Positions 25,197-37,569 of a stretch of DNA of 64,000 nucleotides are shown here, one piece after another. Both the position numbers and the translations under genes were made by a program. Below the pieces are notes generated by a model, which worked only from the letters and a program-made list of their open reading frames with translations, was not told the origin of the DNA and did no database searches. Source of the stretch: Streptomyces sp. CC208A (GTDB taxonomy: Bacteria; Actinomycetota; Actinomycetes; Streptomycetales; Streptomycetaceae); contig NZ_JASCXN010000015.1 in assembly GCF_030010625.1 (NCBI RefSeq), positions 62,001 to 126,000 on the forward strand, written 5' to 3'. Within the stretch, counting starts at the first letter, position 1; each line of letters opens with the position of its first letter.

Positions 25197-26987
25197 GTGG
25201 CTGACGTACCTGCTGATCTTGCCGCAGTGTGGCCACGCGTGCTCGATCAGCTGCTCGGAGAAGGACAGCAGGGCATCGAGCCCAAGGACAAGCAGTGGAT
25301 CGAACGCTGCCAGCCGCTCGCCCTGGTCGCCGACACGGCCCTGCTCGCCGTCCCCAACGAATGGGGCAAGCGCGTCCTCGAAGGCCGCCTGGCCCCGCTG
25401 ATCAGCGAGACCCTCAGCCGCGAATGCGGCCGCCCCATCCGGATCGCGATCACCGTCGACGACTCCGTCGGCGAACAGGCCCCCGTGCCCTCCCCCGGCC
25501 GGCCGCCGCAGCAGCCCCGCTACGACGAGCGCCCGCAGCCCGAGCCGTACGAGAAGTACGAGAGCTACGGCCACCGCGCGCTGCCCGACGACGGCCTGCC
25601 CACCGCGCGCCCCGCCTACCCCGACTACCCGCAGCCGACGCGCCCCGAGCCGGGCTCCTGGCCGCGCACCCAGGAGGACCTCTCCTGGCAGCAGCCGCGC
25701 CTCGGCGGCTTCCCCGAGCGCGCCCCGTACACCGGCCCGGCCACCCCGGAGCAGTCCGGACGCCCGCGGTACGACGAGCCCTCCCGCGGCTACGAGCAGC
25801 CGCAGCGCCCCGAGCGCGCCGAGCTGCCCGAACCGCCGGGCGCCGTTCCGCGCCCCGGCCCCGCCACCGGCGGCCAGAGCACGGGCCCCGTCGTCGGCCA
25901 GGGCTCCGCCGGCGGCTCCGGTACGGCCTCCGGCTCGGGCGGGCCGGGCGAGCCGCACGCCCGCCTGAACCCCAAGTACCTCTTCGACACCTTCGTCATC
26001 GGCTCCTCGAACCGCTTCGCCCACGCGGCCGCGGTCGCAGTGGCCGAGGCGCCGGCGAAGGCGTACAACCCCCTCTTCATCTACGGCGAGTCGGGGCTCG
26101 GCAAGACGCACCTGCTGCACGCCATCGGGCACTACGCGCGGAGCCTCTACCCCGGCACGCGCGTGCGGTACGTGAGCTCCGAGGAGTTCACCAACGAGTT
26201 CATCAACTCGATCCGCGACGGCAAGGGCGACGCCTTCCGCAAGCGCTACCGCGACGTGGACATCCTGCTCGTCGACGACATCCAGTTCCTCGCGAGCAAG
26301 GAGTCGACGCAGGAGGAGTTCTTCCACACCTTCAACACCCTGCACAACGCGAACAAGCAGATCGTCCTCTCCTCGGACCGGCCGCCCAAGCAGCTGGTCA
26401 CCCTGGAGGACCGGCTGCGCAACCGCTTCGAGTGGGGCCTCACCACCGACGTGCAGCCGCCGGAGCTGGAGACCCGCATCGCGATCCTCCGCAAGAAGGC
26501 GGTGCAGGAGCAGCTGAACGCCCCGCCGGAGGTACTGGAGTTCATCGCCTCCCGGATCTCGCGGAACATCCGCGAGCTGGAGGGCGCCCTCATCCGGGTC
26601 ACGGCCTTCGCGAGCCTCAACCGGCAGCCCGTGGACCTGGGGCTGACCGAGATCGTCCTCAAGGACCTGATCCCGGGCGGCGAGGACTCATCCCCCGAGA
26701 TCACCGCGCCGGCCATCATGGCGGCCACGGCCGACTACTTCGGGCTGACGGTGGAGGACCTCTGCGGCTCCTCGCGCAGCCGCGTCCTGGTGACGGCCCG
26801 CCAGATCGCCATGTACCTGTGCCGGGAGCTCACCGACCTGTCGCTGCCGAAGATCGGCGCGCAGTTCGGCGGCCGCGACCACACGACGGTGATGCACGCG
26901 GACCGGAAGATCCGGGCCCTGATGGCGGAGCGGCGCTCCATCTACAACCAGGTCACCGAGCTGACCAACCGCATCAAGAACGGCTGA
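25197..26987 (+). CDS. dnaA: Replication initiator DnaA
   Basis: 596 residues. Domain I is at 1-90 (VPADLAAVWPRVLDQLL). A long Pro/Tyr/Arg-rich domain II (about 95-250) is typical of Streptomyces. The AAA+ domain has Walker A GESGLGKTHL near 298 and Walker B LLVDDIQFL near 358. Domain IV carries the DNA-binding signature RDHTTVMHADRKIR near 560. The start is GTG 25197 (VADVPADLAA), matching known Streptomyces DnaA. Initiates replication at the adjacent oriC. Confidence 0.97.
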   Translation: MADVPADLAAVWPRVLDQLLGEGQQGIEPKDKQWIERCQPLALVADTALLAVPNEWGKRVLEGRLAPLISETLSRECGRPIRIAITVDDSVGEQAPVPSPGRPPQQPRYDERPQPEPYEKYESYGHRALPDDGLPTARPAYPDYPQPTRPEPGSWPRTQEDLSWQQPRLGGFPERAPYTGPATPEQSGRPRYDEPSRGYEQPQRPERAELPEPPGAVPRPGPATGGQSTGPVVGQGSAGGSGTASGSGGPGEPHARLNPKYLFDTFVIGSSNRFAHAAAVAVAEAPAKAYNPLFIYGESGLGKTHLLHAIGHYARSLYPGTRVRYVSSEEFTNEFINSIRDGKGDAFRKRYRDVDILLVDDIQFLASKESTQEEFFHTFNTLHNANKQIVLSSDRPPKQLVTLEDRLRNRFEWGLTTDVQPPELETRIAILRKKAVQEQLNAPPEVLEFIASRISRNIRELEGALIRVTAFASLNRQPVDLGLTEIVLKDLIPGGEDSSPEITAPAIMAATADYFGLTVEDLCGSSRSRVLVTARQIAMYLCRELTDLSLPKIGAQFGGRDHTTVMHADRKIRALMAERRSIYNQVTELTNRIKNG

Positions 26988-27001
26988 CGGCACCTCGGCC
27001 T

Positions 27002-27043
27002 CCGAAGGGGCGCCCCGGGACACCTCCTGGGGCGCCCCTTCGG
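27002..27043 (+). terminator. Hairpin terminator of dnaA
   Basis: Perfect 15-bp arms (27002-27016 and 27029-27043) with a 12-nt loop, 15 bp after the dnaA stop. It keeps dnaA transcription out of oriC. Confidence 0.85.
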
Positions 27044-27194
27044 CGTTCCTGGGGGCGCGCTGTGGCCGCGGAGGAGGGGGGCACGGTGGCGTGTGGAGGA
27101 GGGGCCGCGGTGGCTGCGGGGAGGGTCCGCGGTGGCATGTGGATGCCATGGCGCGGACGGGTCGCAGGCGGGTCCGTTCGATTGCGGTCTTCCG

Positions 27195-27705
27195 GTGGCA
27201 AGTTCTCCACAGATTGCGGGATGATCTCCCGTCCACAGGGTGGGGACCGTCAAGTTATCCGGACTGTGTCCACAGGCTGGGCCGGTGAGGGCTCATCGCG
27301 CCAGCTCAGGGGGGTGTGGAATTGTTGGCAAAGGTTCTCCACAGGTTGTGGATGAATCATCCGTCCACAGGGCGCCCGTCAAGTTGTCCACCGGCTACCC
27401 ACAGGGACGGGTCTGTTGCCCACAGCTTCTCCACACCGCTGTCCACTGTTCGGCAACAAAACACCCCCGCTCACCGGTGAGAGTGAAAGCCGTCACACCA
27501 AGGGAGAGGTTTGGGCTGTGGGGAACCTGGGGAAAGCTGGGGACAGCACTGGGGAGAACTTGAGCTTGCCTGTGTATCGGGTGTGCAGAACTTTCGGATG
27601 TCCACAGAGGACCCTGGTTGTCCACGGGTTCCACCCACAGGGGCAGTGGACAAAAAACCTGCGCTGACCTGCGTGGACGACGTTATCCACGGTTTCCACA
27701 GGCCC
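27195..27705. other. oriC: Chromosomal replication origin oriC
   Basis: Within the 905-bp dnaA-dnaN gap I count 17 nonamers within two mismatches of TTGTCCACA. They start at 27203, 27229, 27266, 27335, 27347, 27361, 27384, 27416, 27427, 27439, 27517, 27598, 27618, 27645, 27672, 27683 and 27692. Both orientations occur. Box number and position between dnaA and dnaN fit the large Streptomyces oriC. The flanks (27044-27194 and 27706-27892) hold no gene; the right flank should carry the dnaN promoter. Which half unwinds cannot be read by eye. Confidence 0.93.
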
Positions 27706-27892
27706 TACTACTACTCCCACTCATAGTTAGCTCGGGAATCGCTTTGAAGCGGGGCCTGTGCACAACTCGACGCCGGAGCCCCGACGCGCTCTCGTCACGA
27801 CTTGACCCCGAGCCGCACCGAGTGTCGGCGGCGTACGTCAGACTGGGTCCCGCAGTCGACGAAGAGCCAGCAACAAGCAGGAGGCGGTTCCG

Positions 27893-29023
27893 GTGAAGAT
27901 CCGGGTGGAGCGCGATGTACTCGCGGAGGCGGTGGCGTGGGTGGCCCGCAGCCTTCCGGCCCGTCCGCCGGCGCCCGTACTCGCGGGCCTTCTGCTGAAG
28001 GCCGAGGACGGTGCGCTGAGCTTCTCCAGCTTCGACTACGAGGTCTCCGCCCGCGTCTCCGTCGAGGCGGAGGTCGAGGAGGACGGCACCGTCCTCGTCT
28101 CCGGCCGCCTTCTCGCCGACATCTGCCGTGCCCTCCCCAACCGTCCCGTCGAGATCTCCACAGACGGTGTACGGGCGACCGTGGTCTGCGGCTCCTCCCG
28201 CTTCACCCTCCACACCCTCCCTGTGGAGGAGTACCCGGCGCTGCCGGAGATGCCCACCGCGACCGGCACCGTCCCCGGCGAGGTCTTCGCGGCCGCCGCC
28301 GCCCAGGTGGCCATCGCCGCCGGCCGTGACGACACACTGCCCGTCCTCACCGGTGTGCGCATCGAGATCGAGGGCGACACGGTCACCCTGGCCTCCACCG
28401 ACCGCTACCGCTTCGCGGTCCGCGAGTTCCTGTGGAAGCCGGAGTCCCCGGACGCCTCCGCGGTCGCCCTGGTGCCCGCGAAGACCCTCCTGGACACCGC
28501 CAAGGCGCTCACCAGCGGTGACACGGTCACTCTGGCGCTCTCGGGCTCCGGCAAGGGCGAGGGCCTGATCGGTTTCGAGGGCGCGGGCCGCCGCACCACC
28601 ACCCGTCTGCTCGAGGGCGACCTGCCGAAGTACCGGACGCTCTTCCCCACCGAGTTCAACTCGGTCGCGGTGATCGAGACCGCCCCCTTCGTCGAGGCCG
28701 TCAAGCGCGTGGCCCTCGTCGCCGAGCGCAACACGCCGGTCCGCCTCAGCTTCGAGCAGGGCGTGCTCATCCTGGAGGCCGGCTCCAGCGACGACGCACA
28801 GGCTGTGGAAAGGGTGGACGCGGACCTGGAGGGCGACGACATCTCGATCGCCTTCAACCCGACCTTCCTGCTCGACGGCCTCAGCGCCATCGACTCCCCG
28901 GTCGCCCAGCTCTCCTTCACCACCTCCACCAAGCCGGCGCTGCTGAGCGGCCGACCGGCCAAGGACGCGGAGGCCGACGAGGCCTACAAGTACCTGATCA
29001 TGCCGGTGCGGCTGAGCGGCTGA
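27893..29023 (+). CDS. dnaN: DNA polymerase III beta subunit (sliding clamp)
   Basis: 376 residues forming the ring clamp that tethers the polymerase. It contains the three repeated clamp domains. Conserved points include FDYEVSA in domain 1, TDRYRFAV in domain 2 and the C-terminal end YLIMPVRLSG. GTG start after GGAGG. The last eight codons of the gene are repeated in the following intergenic DNA. Confidence 0.97.
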   Translation: MKIRVERDVLAEAVAWVARSLPARPPAPVLAGLLLKAEDGALSFSSFDYEVSARVSVEAEVEEDGTVLVSGRLLADICRALPNRPVEISTDGVRATVVCGSSRFTLHTLPVEEYPALPEMPTATGTVPGEVFAAAAAQVAIAAGRDDTLPVLTGVRIEIEGDTVTLASTDRYRFAVREFLWKPESPDASAVALVPAKTLLDTAKALTSGDTVTLALSGSGKGEGLIGFEGAGRRTTTRLLEGDLPKYRTLFPTEFNSVAVIETAPFVEAVKRVALVAERNTPVRLSFEQGVLILEAGSSDDAQAVERVDADLEGDDISIAFNPTFLLDGLSAIDSPVAQLSFTTSTKPALLSGRPAKDAEADEAYKYLIMPVRLSG

Positions 29024-29126
29024 CGGTCTCTGCCGGGGGTCCGGGGGTCGCCCCCCGGGTAGCACGGTATGCCGGTGCGGCTGAGCGGTTGACCTGTGGC
29101 TCCAGGGGTTCGACTGAGCGGCTGAC
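29000..29126. repeat. Repeated copies of the dnaN 3' end
   Basis: The final dnaN segment ATGCCGGTGCGGCTGAGCGG + CTGAC (29000-29024) recurs almost exactly at 29069-29093. A shorter part, CGACTGAGCGGCTGAC, follows at 29111-29126. All copies carry the stop codon. Between them is a G/C-rich stretch with CCGGGGGTC repeats. The 181-bp gap to gnd holds no gene. Confidence 0.85.
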
Positions 29127-29204
29127 CCCACAGGTGTGCGGCCGGGTCCGGGCGTAGGCTCGGACCCGGGTAGGAACCGCACACGACGCTTAAGGAACAC
29201 TCTG

Positions 29205-30080
29205 ATGGAGCTCGGTCTCGTCGGTCTCGGCAAGATGGGCGGCAACATGCGCGAGCGCATCCGCCGCGCAGGCCACACCGTCATCGGATACGACCGCAAC
29301 CCGGACCTCGCCGATGTCCACAGCCTGGAAGAGCTTGTGGGCAAGCTGAAGGGGCCGCGTGTCGTGTGGGTCATGGTCCCCGCCGGTGAGGCGACCCAGT
29401 CGACCGTCGACGAGCTGGCGGAGCTGCTCTCCCCCGGTGACGTCGTCGTCGACGGCGGGAACTCCCGCTGGACCGACGACGAGAAGCACGCCGAGGAGCT
29501 CGCCGCCAAGGGCATCGGCTTCGTCGACTGCGGTGTCTCCGGCGGCGTCTGGGGCCTGGAGAACGGCTACGCGCTGATGTACGGCGGCGACGCCGAGAAC
29601 GTGGCCAAGGTCCAGCCGATCTTCGACGCGCTCAAGCCCGAGGGCCCGTACGGCTCCGTGCACGCCGGCAAGGTCGGCGCCGGGCACTTCGCGAAGATGG
29701 TCCACAACGGCATCGAGTACGCGATGATGCAGGCGTACGCCGAGGGCTGGGAGCTCCTGGAGAAGGTCGACTCCGTGGAGAACGTGCGCGAGATCTTCCG
29801 CTCCTGGCAGGAGGGCACGGTCATCCGGTCCTGGCTGCTCGACCTCGCGGTCAACGCCCTCGACGAGGACGAGCACCTGGACCAGCTGCGCGGCTACGCG
29901 TCGGACTCCGGCGAGGGCCGGTGGACCGTCGAGGCCGCCATCGACAACGCCGTACCGCTGCCGGCGATCACCGCGTCGCTGTTCGCGCGGTTCGCGTCCC
30001 GTCAGGACGACTCGCCGCAGATGAAGATGATCGCCGCGCTGCGCAACCAGTTCGGCGGCCACGCGGTCGAGAAGAAGTAG
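29205..30080 (+). CDS. gnd: 6-phosphogluconate dehydrogenase, short form
   Basis: 291 residues. Oxidatively decarboxylates 6-phosphogluconate to ribulose-5-phosphate. The Rossmann motif GLGKMGGN is at the N-terminus. The substrate motif GVSGGVWG near 110 and the catalytic-lysine segment FAKMVHNGIEY near 165 are present. The protein is about 300 residues instead of 470, the group that includes NAD-preferring GndA enzymes; the cofactor is not proved. ATG 29205 follows AAGGAAC. Its place between dnaN and recF is a Streptomyces trait. Confidence 0.93.
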   Translation: MELGLVGLGKMGGNMRERIRRAGHTVIGYDRNPDLADVHSLEELVGKLKGPRVVWVMVPAGEATQSTVDELAELLSPGDVVVDGGNSRWTDDEKHAEELAAKGIGFVDCGVSGGVWGLENGYALMYGGDAENVAKVQPIFDALKPEGPYGSVHAGKVGAGHFAKMVHNGIEYAMMQAYAEGWELLEKVDSVENVREIFRSWQEGTVIRSWLLDLAVNALDEDEHLDQLRGYASDSGEGRWTVEAAIDNAVPLPAITASLFARFASRQDDSPQMKMIAALRNQFGGHAVEKK

Positions 30081-30139
30081 CAATCCACAGGCTGTGCACC
30101 ACCTGGTGCACAGCGACCGGGGGAAGGCCGGCGCCCACC

Positions 30140-31261
30140 ATGCACGTCACGCATCTCTCGCTGGCCGACTTCCGCTCGTACGCCCGGGCCGAGGTGTCCC
30201 TCGACCCGGGCGTCACCGCGTTCGTGGGGGCGAACGGCCAGGGGAAGACCAATCTGGTCGAGGCCGTCGGCTATCTCGCCACCCTCGGCAGCCACCGCGT
30301 CGCCTCGGACGCCCCGCTGGTGCGGATGGGGGCCGAGCGGGCCGTCATCCGGGCCGCCGTCACCCAGGGAGAGCGTTCCCAGCTGATCGAGCTGGAGCTC
30401 AATCCGGGCCGGGCGAACCGCGCTCGTATCAACAGGTCCTCGCAGGTCAGGCCCCGTGATGTGCTCGGCATCGTCCGGACCGTGCTCTTCGCGCCCGAGG
30501 ACCTGTCCCTGGTGAAGGGCGACCCCGGTGAGCGCCGGCGCTTCCTCGACGAGCTGATCACGGCGCGTGCGCCGCGCATGGCGGGCGTGCGCTCCGACTA
30601 CGAGCGCGTGCTGAAGCAGCGCAACACGCTGCTGAAGTCGGCGGCGATGGCCCGGCGCCACGGCGGCCGTGGCATGGACCTGTCCACGCTCGACGTCTGG
30701 GACCAGCACCTGGCCCGGGCCGGTGCCGAGCTGCTGGCCCAGCGCCTGGACCTCGTCCACACCCTGCAGCCGCTCGCGGACAAGGCGTACGAGCAGCTCG
30801 CGCCCGGTGGCGGACCGATTCTGCTGGAGTACCGGCCTTCCGCGCCCGGCACCGGGCAGACCCGTGAGGAGCTGTACGAGCAGCTGATCGCCGCGCTCGG
30901 CGAGGCCCGCAAGCAGGAGATCGAGCGCGGGGTCACGCTGGTCGGCCCGCACCGCGACGAGCTGCTGCTCCGCCTCGGCGACCTGCCGGCCAAGGGGTAC
31001 GCGAGCCACGGCGAGTCCTGGTCGTACGCGCTGGCGCTCCGTCTCGCCTCGTACGACCTGCTGCGGTCGGAGGGCAACGAGCCGGTGCTCGTCCTGGACG
31101 ACGTGTTCGCGGAGCTGGACGCGCGGCGGCGCGAGCGGCTCGCGGAGCTGGTGGCCCACGGCGAGCAGGTGCTGGTGACGGCCGCGGTGGACGACGACGT
31201 GCCGGGGGTCCTGGCCGGGGCGCGGTACGCGGTGGCCGGAGGGACGGTGGAACGGGTATGA
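30140..31261 (+). CDS. recF: DNA replication and repair protein RecF
   Basis: 373 residues. SMC-like ATPase that loads RecA at gaps. Walker A GANGQGKTN is near residue 30; the signature and Walker B (VLVLDDVFAELDARRR) are near the C-terminus. ATG 30140 follows GGGGAAGG; the longer upstream frame is inside gnd. The stop overlaps the next start by 4 bp (ATGA). Confidence 0.96.
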   Translation: MHVTHLSLADFRSYARAEVSLDPGVTAFVGANGQGKTNLVEAVGYLATLGSHRVASDAPLVRMGAERAVIRAAVTQGERSQLIELELNPGRANRARINRSSQVRPRDVLGIVRTVLFAPEDLSLVKGDPGERRRFLDELITARAPRMAGVRSDYERVLKQRNTLLKSAAMARRHGGRGMDLSTLDVWDQHLARAGAELLAQRLDLVHTLQPLADKAYEQLAPGGGPILLEYRPSAPGTGQTREELYEQLIAALGEARKQEIERGVTLVGPHRDELLLRLGDLPAKGYASHGESWSYALALRLASYDLLRSEGNEPVLVLDDVFAELDARRRERLAELVAHGEQVLVTAAVDDDVPGVLAGARYAVAGGTVERV

Positions 31262-31821
31262 GCGGCGTGAACGGCGAATTTTCCCCACAGCCTGTGGACA
31301 AGTCGACGGCTCCCGAACCCTCGGGTGTGGATCTCGCCCGGGTCGCGCTGCGGGCCGCGAAGGAGCAGGCACGCGCGCGTGGGGCGGCCGCGCAGCAGAA
31401 GAAGCAGGCCCGGCGCGGTGGCGGTCTGCGCTCGGGGGCGCGCGCCGACGGGCGTGACCCCATGGCGCTGGGCGCCGCGATCAACCGGTTGCTCGCCGAG
31501 CGGGGCTGGGAGACGCCGGCGGCCGTCGGGGGCGTCATGGGGCGTTGGCCGCAGATCGTCGGCGAGGACCTGGCCAAGCACTGCGTACCGGTGAAGTACG
31601 AGGAGGATCCGGACGCGCGCGTGCTGACCGTGCAGTGCGACTCGACGGCGTGGGCGACGCAGCTGCGGTTGCTGGCGCCGACGCTGGTGGCGCGGCTGAA
31701 CGAGGACCTCGGGCACGGGACGGTGCGGCTGATCAAGGTGCTGGGGCCTGGCGGCGGGGCGCGGCGGTACGGGCCGCTGCGGGCGCCGGGGTCTGTGGGG
31801 CCGGGGGACACGTACGGCTGA
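31258..31821 (+). CDS. DUF721 (DciA-like) protein
   Basis: 187 residues. A charged N-terminal half (Lys/Arg/Ala/Gln-rich, about 20-65) precedes a DUF721 domain (about 70-165) with INRLLAERGWETPAAVGGVM and GEDLAKHCVPV. DUF721 includes DciA, which serves as replicative-helicase operator in bacteria without DnaC/DnaI. Translational overlap with recF and position between oriC and gyrB fit a replication role. Direct proof for this protein is lacking. Confidence 0.88.
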   Translation: MSGVNGEFSPQPVDKSTAPEPSGVDLARVALRAAKEQARARGAAAQQKKQARRGGGLRSGARADGRDPMALGAAINRLLAERGWETPAAVGGVMGRWPQIVGEDLAKHCVPVKYEEDPDARVLTVQCDSTAWATQLRLLAPTLVARLNEDLGHGTVRLIKVLGPGGGARRYGPLRAPGSVGPGDTYG

Positions 31822-32127
31822 GGCGGTCGGTGCGGAGTGTTGTGTCCACCCTCCCCCGGCCCCTGCGGAACGGCTGCCCACAACGAGCTACGGCCCGAAG
31901 CGCTGGGTGGCCGTCAGGGGGCTCTGGGGGCCCTCTCCGGATATGGGGAGTCGTCTTGGGGCCGCTGAGGGCGGCACATGCGCATTCAGGTACCCGCAAA
32001 CCCCCATGAGTGTCAGTGGTACCGGTAGACTGGAAGACAATCCCGCCACACTGCGGAACTGTCGAACGACGCAGCCGGCTCCCCTATGCCCGGAGCATGG
32101 CCTGTGCTGTGCCAGAAAGGGCGCTTC
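31822..32127. promoter_or_regulatory. gyrBA upstream region
   Basis: 306 bp with no plausible gene. A TAGACT hexamer at 32036-32041, some 90 bp before the gyrB GTG, could be a -10 element; no good -35 stands 17-18 bp before it. gyr promoters are usually supercoiling-sensitive, but no specific signature can be read here. Confidence 0.4.
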
Positions 32128-34134
32128 GTGGCCGATTCCGGCAACCCCAACGAGAACAACCAGTACACCGCCAGCAACATCCAGGTCCTTGAGGGCTTGG
32201 ATGCGGTGCGCAAGCGCCCTGGCATGTACATCGGCTCGACCGGTGAGCGCGGCCTGCACCACATGGTGCAGGAGGTCGTCGACAACTCGGTCGACGAAGC
32301 CCTGGCCGGGCATGCCGACACCATCGACGTGACGATCCTGGCCGACGGCGGCGTGCGCGTCGTCGACAACGGCCGCGGCATCCCCGTCGGCATCGTCGAG
32401 TCCGAGGGCAAGCCGGCCGTCGAGGTCGTGCTGACCGTGCTGCACGCGGGCGGCAAGTTCGGCGGCGGCGGTTACGCGGTCTCCGGCGGTCTGCACGGCG
32501 TCGGCGTCTCCGTCGTCAACGCCCTGTCCACCAAGGTCTCGGTGGAGATCAAGACCGACGGTCACCGCTGGACGCAGGACTACAAGATGGGCGCCCCGAC
32601 CGCGCCCCTCGCGAAGCACGAGGCGACCGGCGAGACCGGTACGTCGGTGACCTTCTGGGCCGACGGCGACATCTTCGAGACGACCGACTACTCCTTCGAG
32701 ACGCTCTCGCGCCGCTTCCAGGAGATGGCCTTCCTCAACAAGGGCCTCACCATCACGCTCACCGACGAGCGGGAGTCCGCGAAGGCCACGGTCGGCGCCG
32801 ACGACCCGGACGCGGAGGCGGCCGCCGAGCCGGCCGCGCGCACGGTGACGTACCACTACGAGGGCGGCATCGTCGACTTCGTGAAGTACCTCAACTCGCG
32901 CAAGGGCGATCTGATCAACCCGACGGTCATCGACATCGAGGCCGAGGACAAGGACCGTCTGCTCTCCGCCGAGATCGCGATGCAGTGGAACTCGTCGTAC
33001 AGCGAGGGCGTGTACTCCTTCGCGAACACGATCCACACGCATGAGGGCGGTACGCACGAGGAGGGCTTCCGCGCGGCGCTGACGACGCTCGTCAACAAGT
33101 ACGCGCGTGAGAAGAAGCTGCTGCGGGAGAAGGACGACAACCTCACGGGTGACGACATCCGCGAGGGTCTGACCGCGATCATCTCGATCAAGATCGGCGA
33201 GCCGCAGTTCGAGGGCCAGACCAAGACGAAGCTCGGCAACACGGAGGCGAAGACCTTCGTGCAGAAGGTCGTCCACGAGCACCTGACGGACTGGTTCGAC
33301 CGGAACCCCAACGAGGCCGCGGACATCGTCCGCAAGGGCATTCAGGCCGCCACCGCGCGCGTGGCCGCCCGCAAGGCCCGTGACCTGACCCGTCGCAAGG
33401 GTCTCCTGGAGTCGGCGTCCCTGCCGGGCAAGCTGTCCGACTGCCAGTCGAACGACCCGACCAAGTGCGAGATCTTCATCGTCGAGGGTGACTCCGCCGG
33501 CGGCTCCGCCAAGTCCGGCCGGAACCCGATGTACCAGGCCATCCTGCCGATCCGCGGCAAGATCCTGAACGTCGAGAAGGCCCGTGTCGACAAGATCCTG
33601 CAGAACACCGAGGTCCAGGCGCTGATCTCGGCCTTCGGCACCGGGGTCCACGAGGACTTCGACATCGAGAAGCTCCGCTATCACAAGATCATCCTGATGG
33701 CGGACGCCGATGTCGACGGCCAGCACATCAACACCCTGCTGCTCACCTTCCTCTTCCGCTTCATGCGGCCGCTGATCGAGCACGGGCACGTGTACCTCTC
33801 CCGCCCGCCGCTCTACAAGATCAAGTGGGGCCGGGACGACTTCGAGTACGCCTACTCGGACCGTGAGCGCGACGCGCTGGTCGAGCTGGGCAAGCAGAAC
33901 GGCAAGCGGATCCGCGAGGACTCGATCCAGCGCTTCAAGGGTCTCGGCGAGATGAACGCCGAGGAGCTGCGCGTCACCACCATGGACGTCGAGCACCGTG
34001 TCCTCGGCCAGGTCACCCTGGACGACGCGGCGCAGGCCGACGACCTGTTCTCGGTGCTGATGGGTGAGGACGTCGAGGCGCGGCGCTCCTTCATCCAGCG
34101 CAACGCCAAGGACGTTCGCTTCCTCGACATCTGA
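32128..34134 (+). CDS. gyrB: DNA gyrase subunit B
   Basis: 668 residues. GHKL ATPase (EGLDAVRKRPGMYIG near 20, GRGIPVG), transducer, and TOPRIM domain with EGDSAGGSAKSGRN and DADVDGQH. The C-terminus includes the gyrase B tail QRFKGLGEMNAEEL. GTG 32128 (VADSGNPNEN) was chosen from family knowledge; AGAAAGGG lies upstream. With GyrA it introduces negative supercoils. 41 bp upstream of gyrA, likely one transcript. Confidence 0.97.
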   Translation: MADSGNPNENNQYTASNIQVLEGLDAVRKRPGMYIGSTGERGLHHMVQEVVDNSVDEALAGHADTIDVTILADGGVRVVDNGRGIPVGIVESEGKPAVEVVLTVLHAGGKFGGGGYAVSGGLHGVGVSVVNALSTKVSVEIKTDGHRWTQDYKMGAPTAPLAKHEATGETGTSVTFWADGDIFETTDYSFETLSRRFQEMAFLNKGLTITLTDERESAKATVGADDPDAEAAAEPAARTVTYHYEGGIVDFVKYLNSRKGDLINPTVIDIEAEDKDRLLSAEIAMQWNSSYSEGVYSFANTIHTHEGGTHEEGFRAALTTLVNKYAREKKLLREKDDNLTGDDIREGLTAIISIKIGEPQFEGQTKTKLGNTEAKTFVQKVVHEHLTDWFDRNPNEAADIVRKGIQAATARVAARKARDLTRRKGLLESASLPGKLSDCQSNDPTKCEIFIVEGDSAGGSAKSGRNPMYQAILPIRGKILNVEKARVDKILQNTEVQALISAFGTGVHEDFDIEKLRYHKIILMADADVDGQHINTLLLTFLFRFMRPLIEHGHVYLSRPPLYKIKWGRDDFEYAYSDRERDALVELGKQNGKRIREDSIQRFKGLGEMNAEELRVTTMDVEHRVLGQVTLDDAAQADDLFSVLMGEDVEARRSFIQRNAKDVRFLDI

Positions 34135-34175
34135 GTCGGTCTCAGCTGACCGTACGAAAGGACTGACGACCAGCA

Positions 34176-36788
<2,613 letters not shown>

Positions 36789-36791
36789 AGC

Positions 36792-37448
36792 GTGAGTGGA
36801 GCCACGGGCGCCGGATCGGCGTCCGCCGGAGCTTCTGCAGGTGCTGGAGCGCACGGCGCCCGTGGTTCGGCCACGGACTCCCAGGGGGTTGCGGTGACGG
36901 ACACTCGGGGGCAGCAGCCCCCCTACGAGACCTATGGCAGTGCGCTGCCCGGCGAGCGCCCCGCGGCGCAGCAGGGCGGCCCGTACCACCCTCCGAGGGC
37001 GTACGACGGCCATACCCAGGGCGGTCAGTCCGCCGGCGCGGTGCGGCGGCCCCGGACGGGTGCGCGGACCACTCCGCGTACGCGCAAGGCGCGGCTGCGG
37101 GTGGCGAAGGCCGATCCGTGGTCGGTGATGAAGGTGAGCTTCCTGCTCTCCATCGCGCTGGGCATCTGCACGGTCGTCGCGGCGGCGGTGCTGTGGATGG
37201 TCATGGACGCCATGGGCGTCTTCTCGACGGTCGGCGGGACGATCAGCGAGGCGACGGGCTCGAACGAGTCCAACGGCTTCGACCTGCAGTCCTTCCTGTC
37301 GTTGCCGCGGGTGCTGATGTTCACCTCGGTGATCGCCGTGATCGATGTGGTCCTGATGACCGCCCTGGCGACGCTGGGCGCGTTCATCTACAACCTGTCG
37401 GCCGGTTTCGTCGGCGGTGTCGAGCTGACGCTGGCCGAGGACGAGTAG
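36792..37448 (+). CDS. DUF3566 membrane protein
   Basis: 218 residues. An Ala/Gly/Pro-rich cytoplasmic N-terminal half leads to two membrane helices (about 115-140 and 173-200) in a DUF3566 domain with WSVMKVSFLLSIALGI at its start. It starts 3 bp after the gyrA stop, using GAGGAG at the end of gyrA. The same gene follows gyrA in mycobacteria (Rv0007). Function unknown, probably envelope or division. Confidence 0.88.
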   Translation: MSGATGAGSASAGASAGAGAHGARGSATDSQGVAVTDTRGQQPPYETYGSALPGERPAAQQGGPYHPPRAYDGHTQGGQSAGAVRRPRTGARTTPRTRKARLRVAKADPWSVMKVSFLLSIALGICTVVAAAVLWMVMDAMGVFSTVGGTISEATGSNESNGFDLQSFLSLPRVLMFTSVIAVIDVVLMTALATLGAFIYNLSAGFVGGVELTLAEDE

Positions 37449-37500
37449 GCCGTGCGGGGGCCTGGACCGCGTTCTCCGGAGCCTTCGGTTCCGGGCGATT

Positions 37501-37529
37501 TTGGCACTGGCCCCCACGTGCGCTAATGT
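37501..37529 (+). promoter_or_regulatory. Promoter of tRNA-Ile
   Basis: TTGGCA (37501-37506), 17-bp spacer, TAATGT (37524-37529): a good vegetative-type promoter, with the tRNA starting about 40 bp further on. Confidence 0.7.
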
Positions 37530-37569
37530 TCAGGAGTCAGCGCGCGGGACACACACCGCACAGCGCGGC

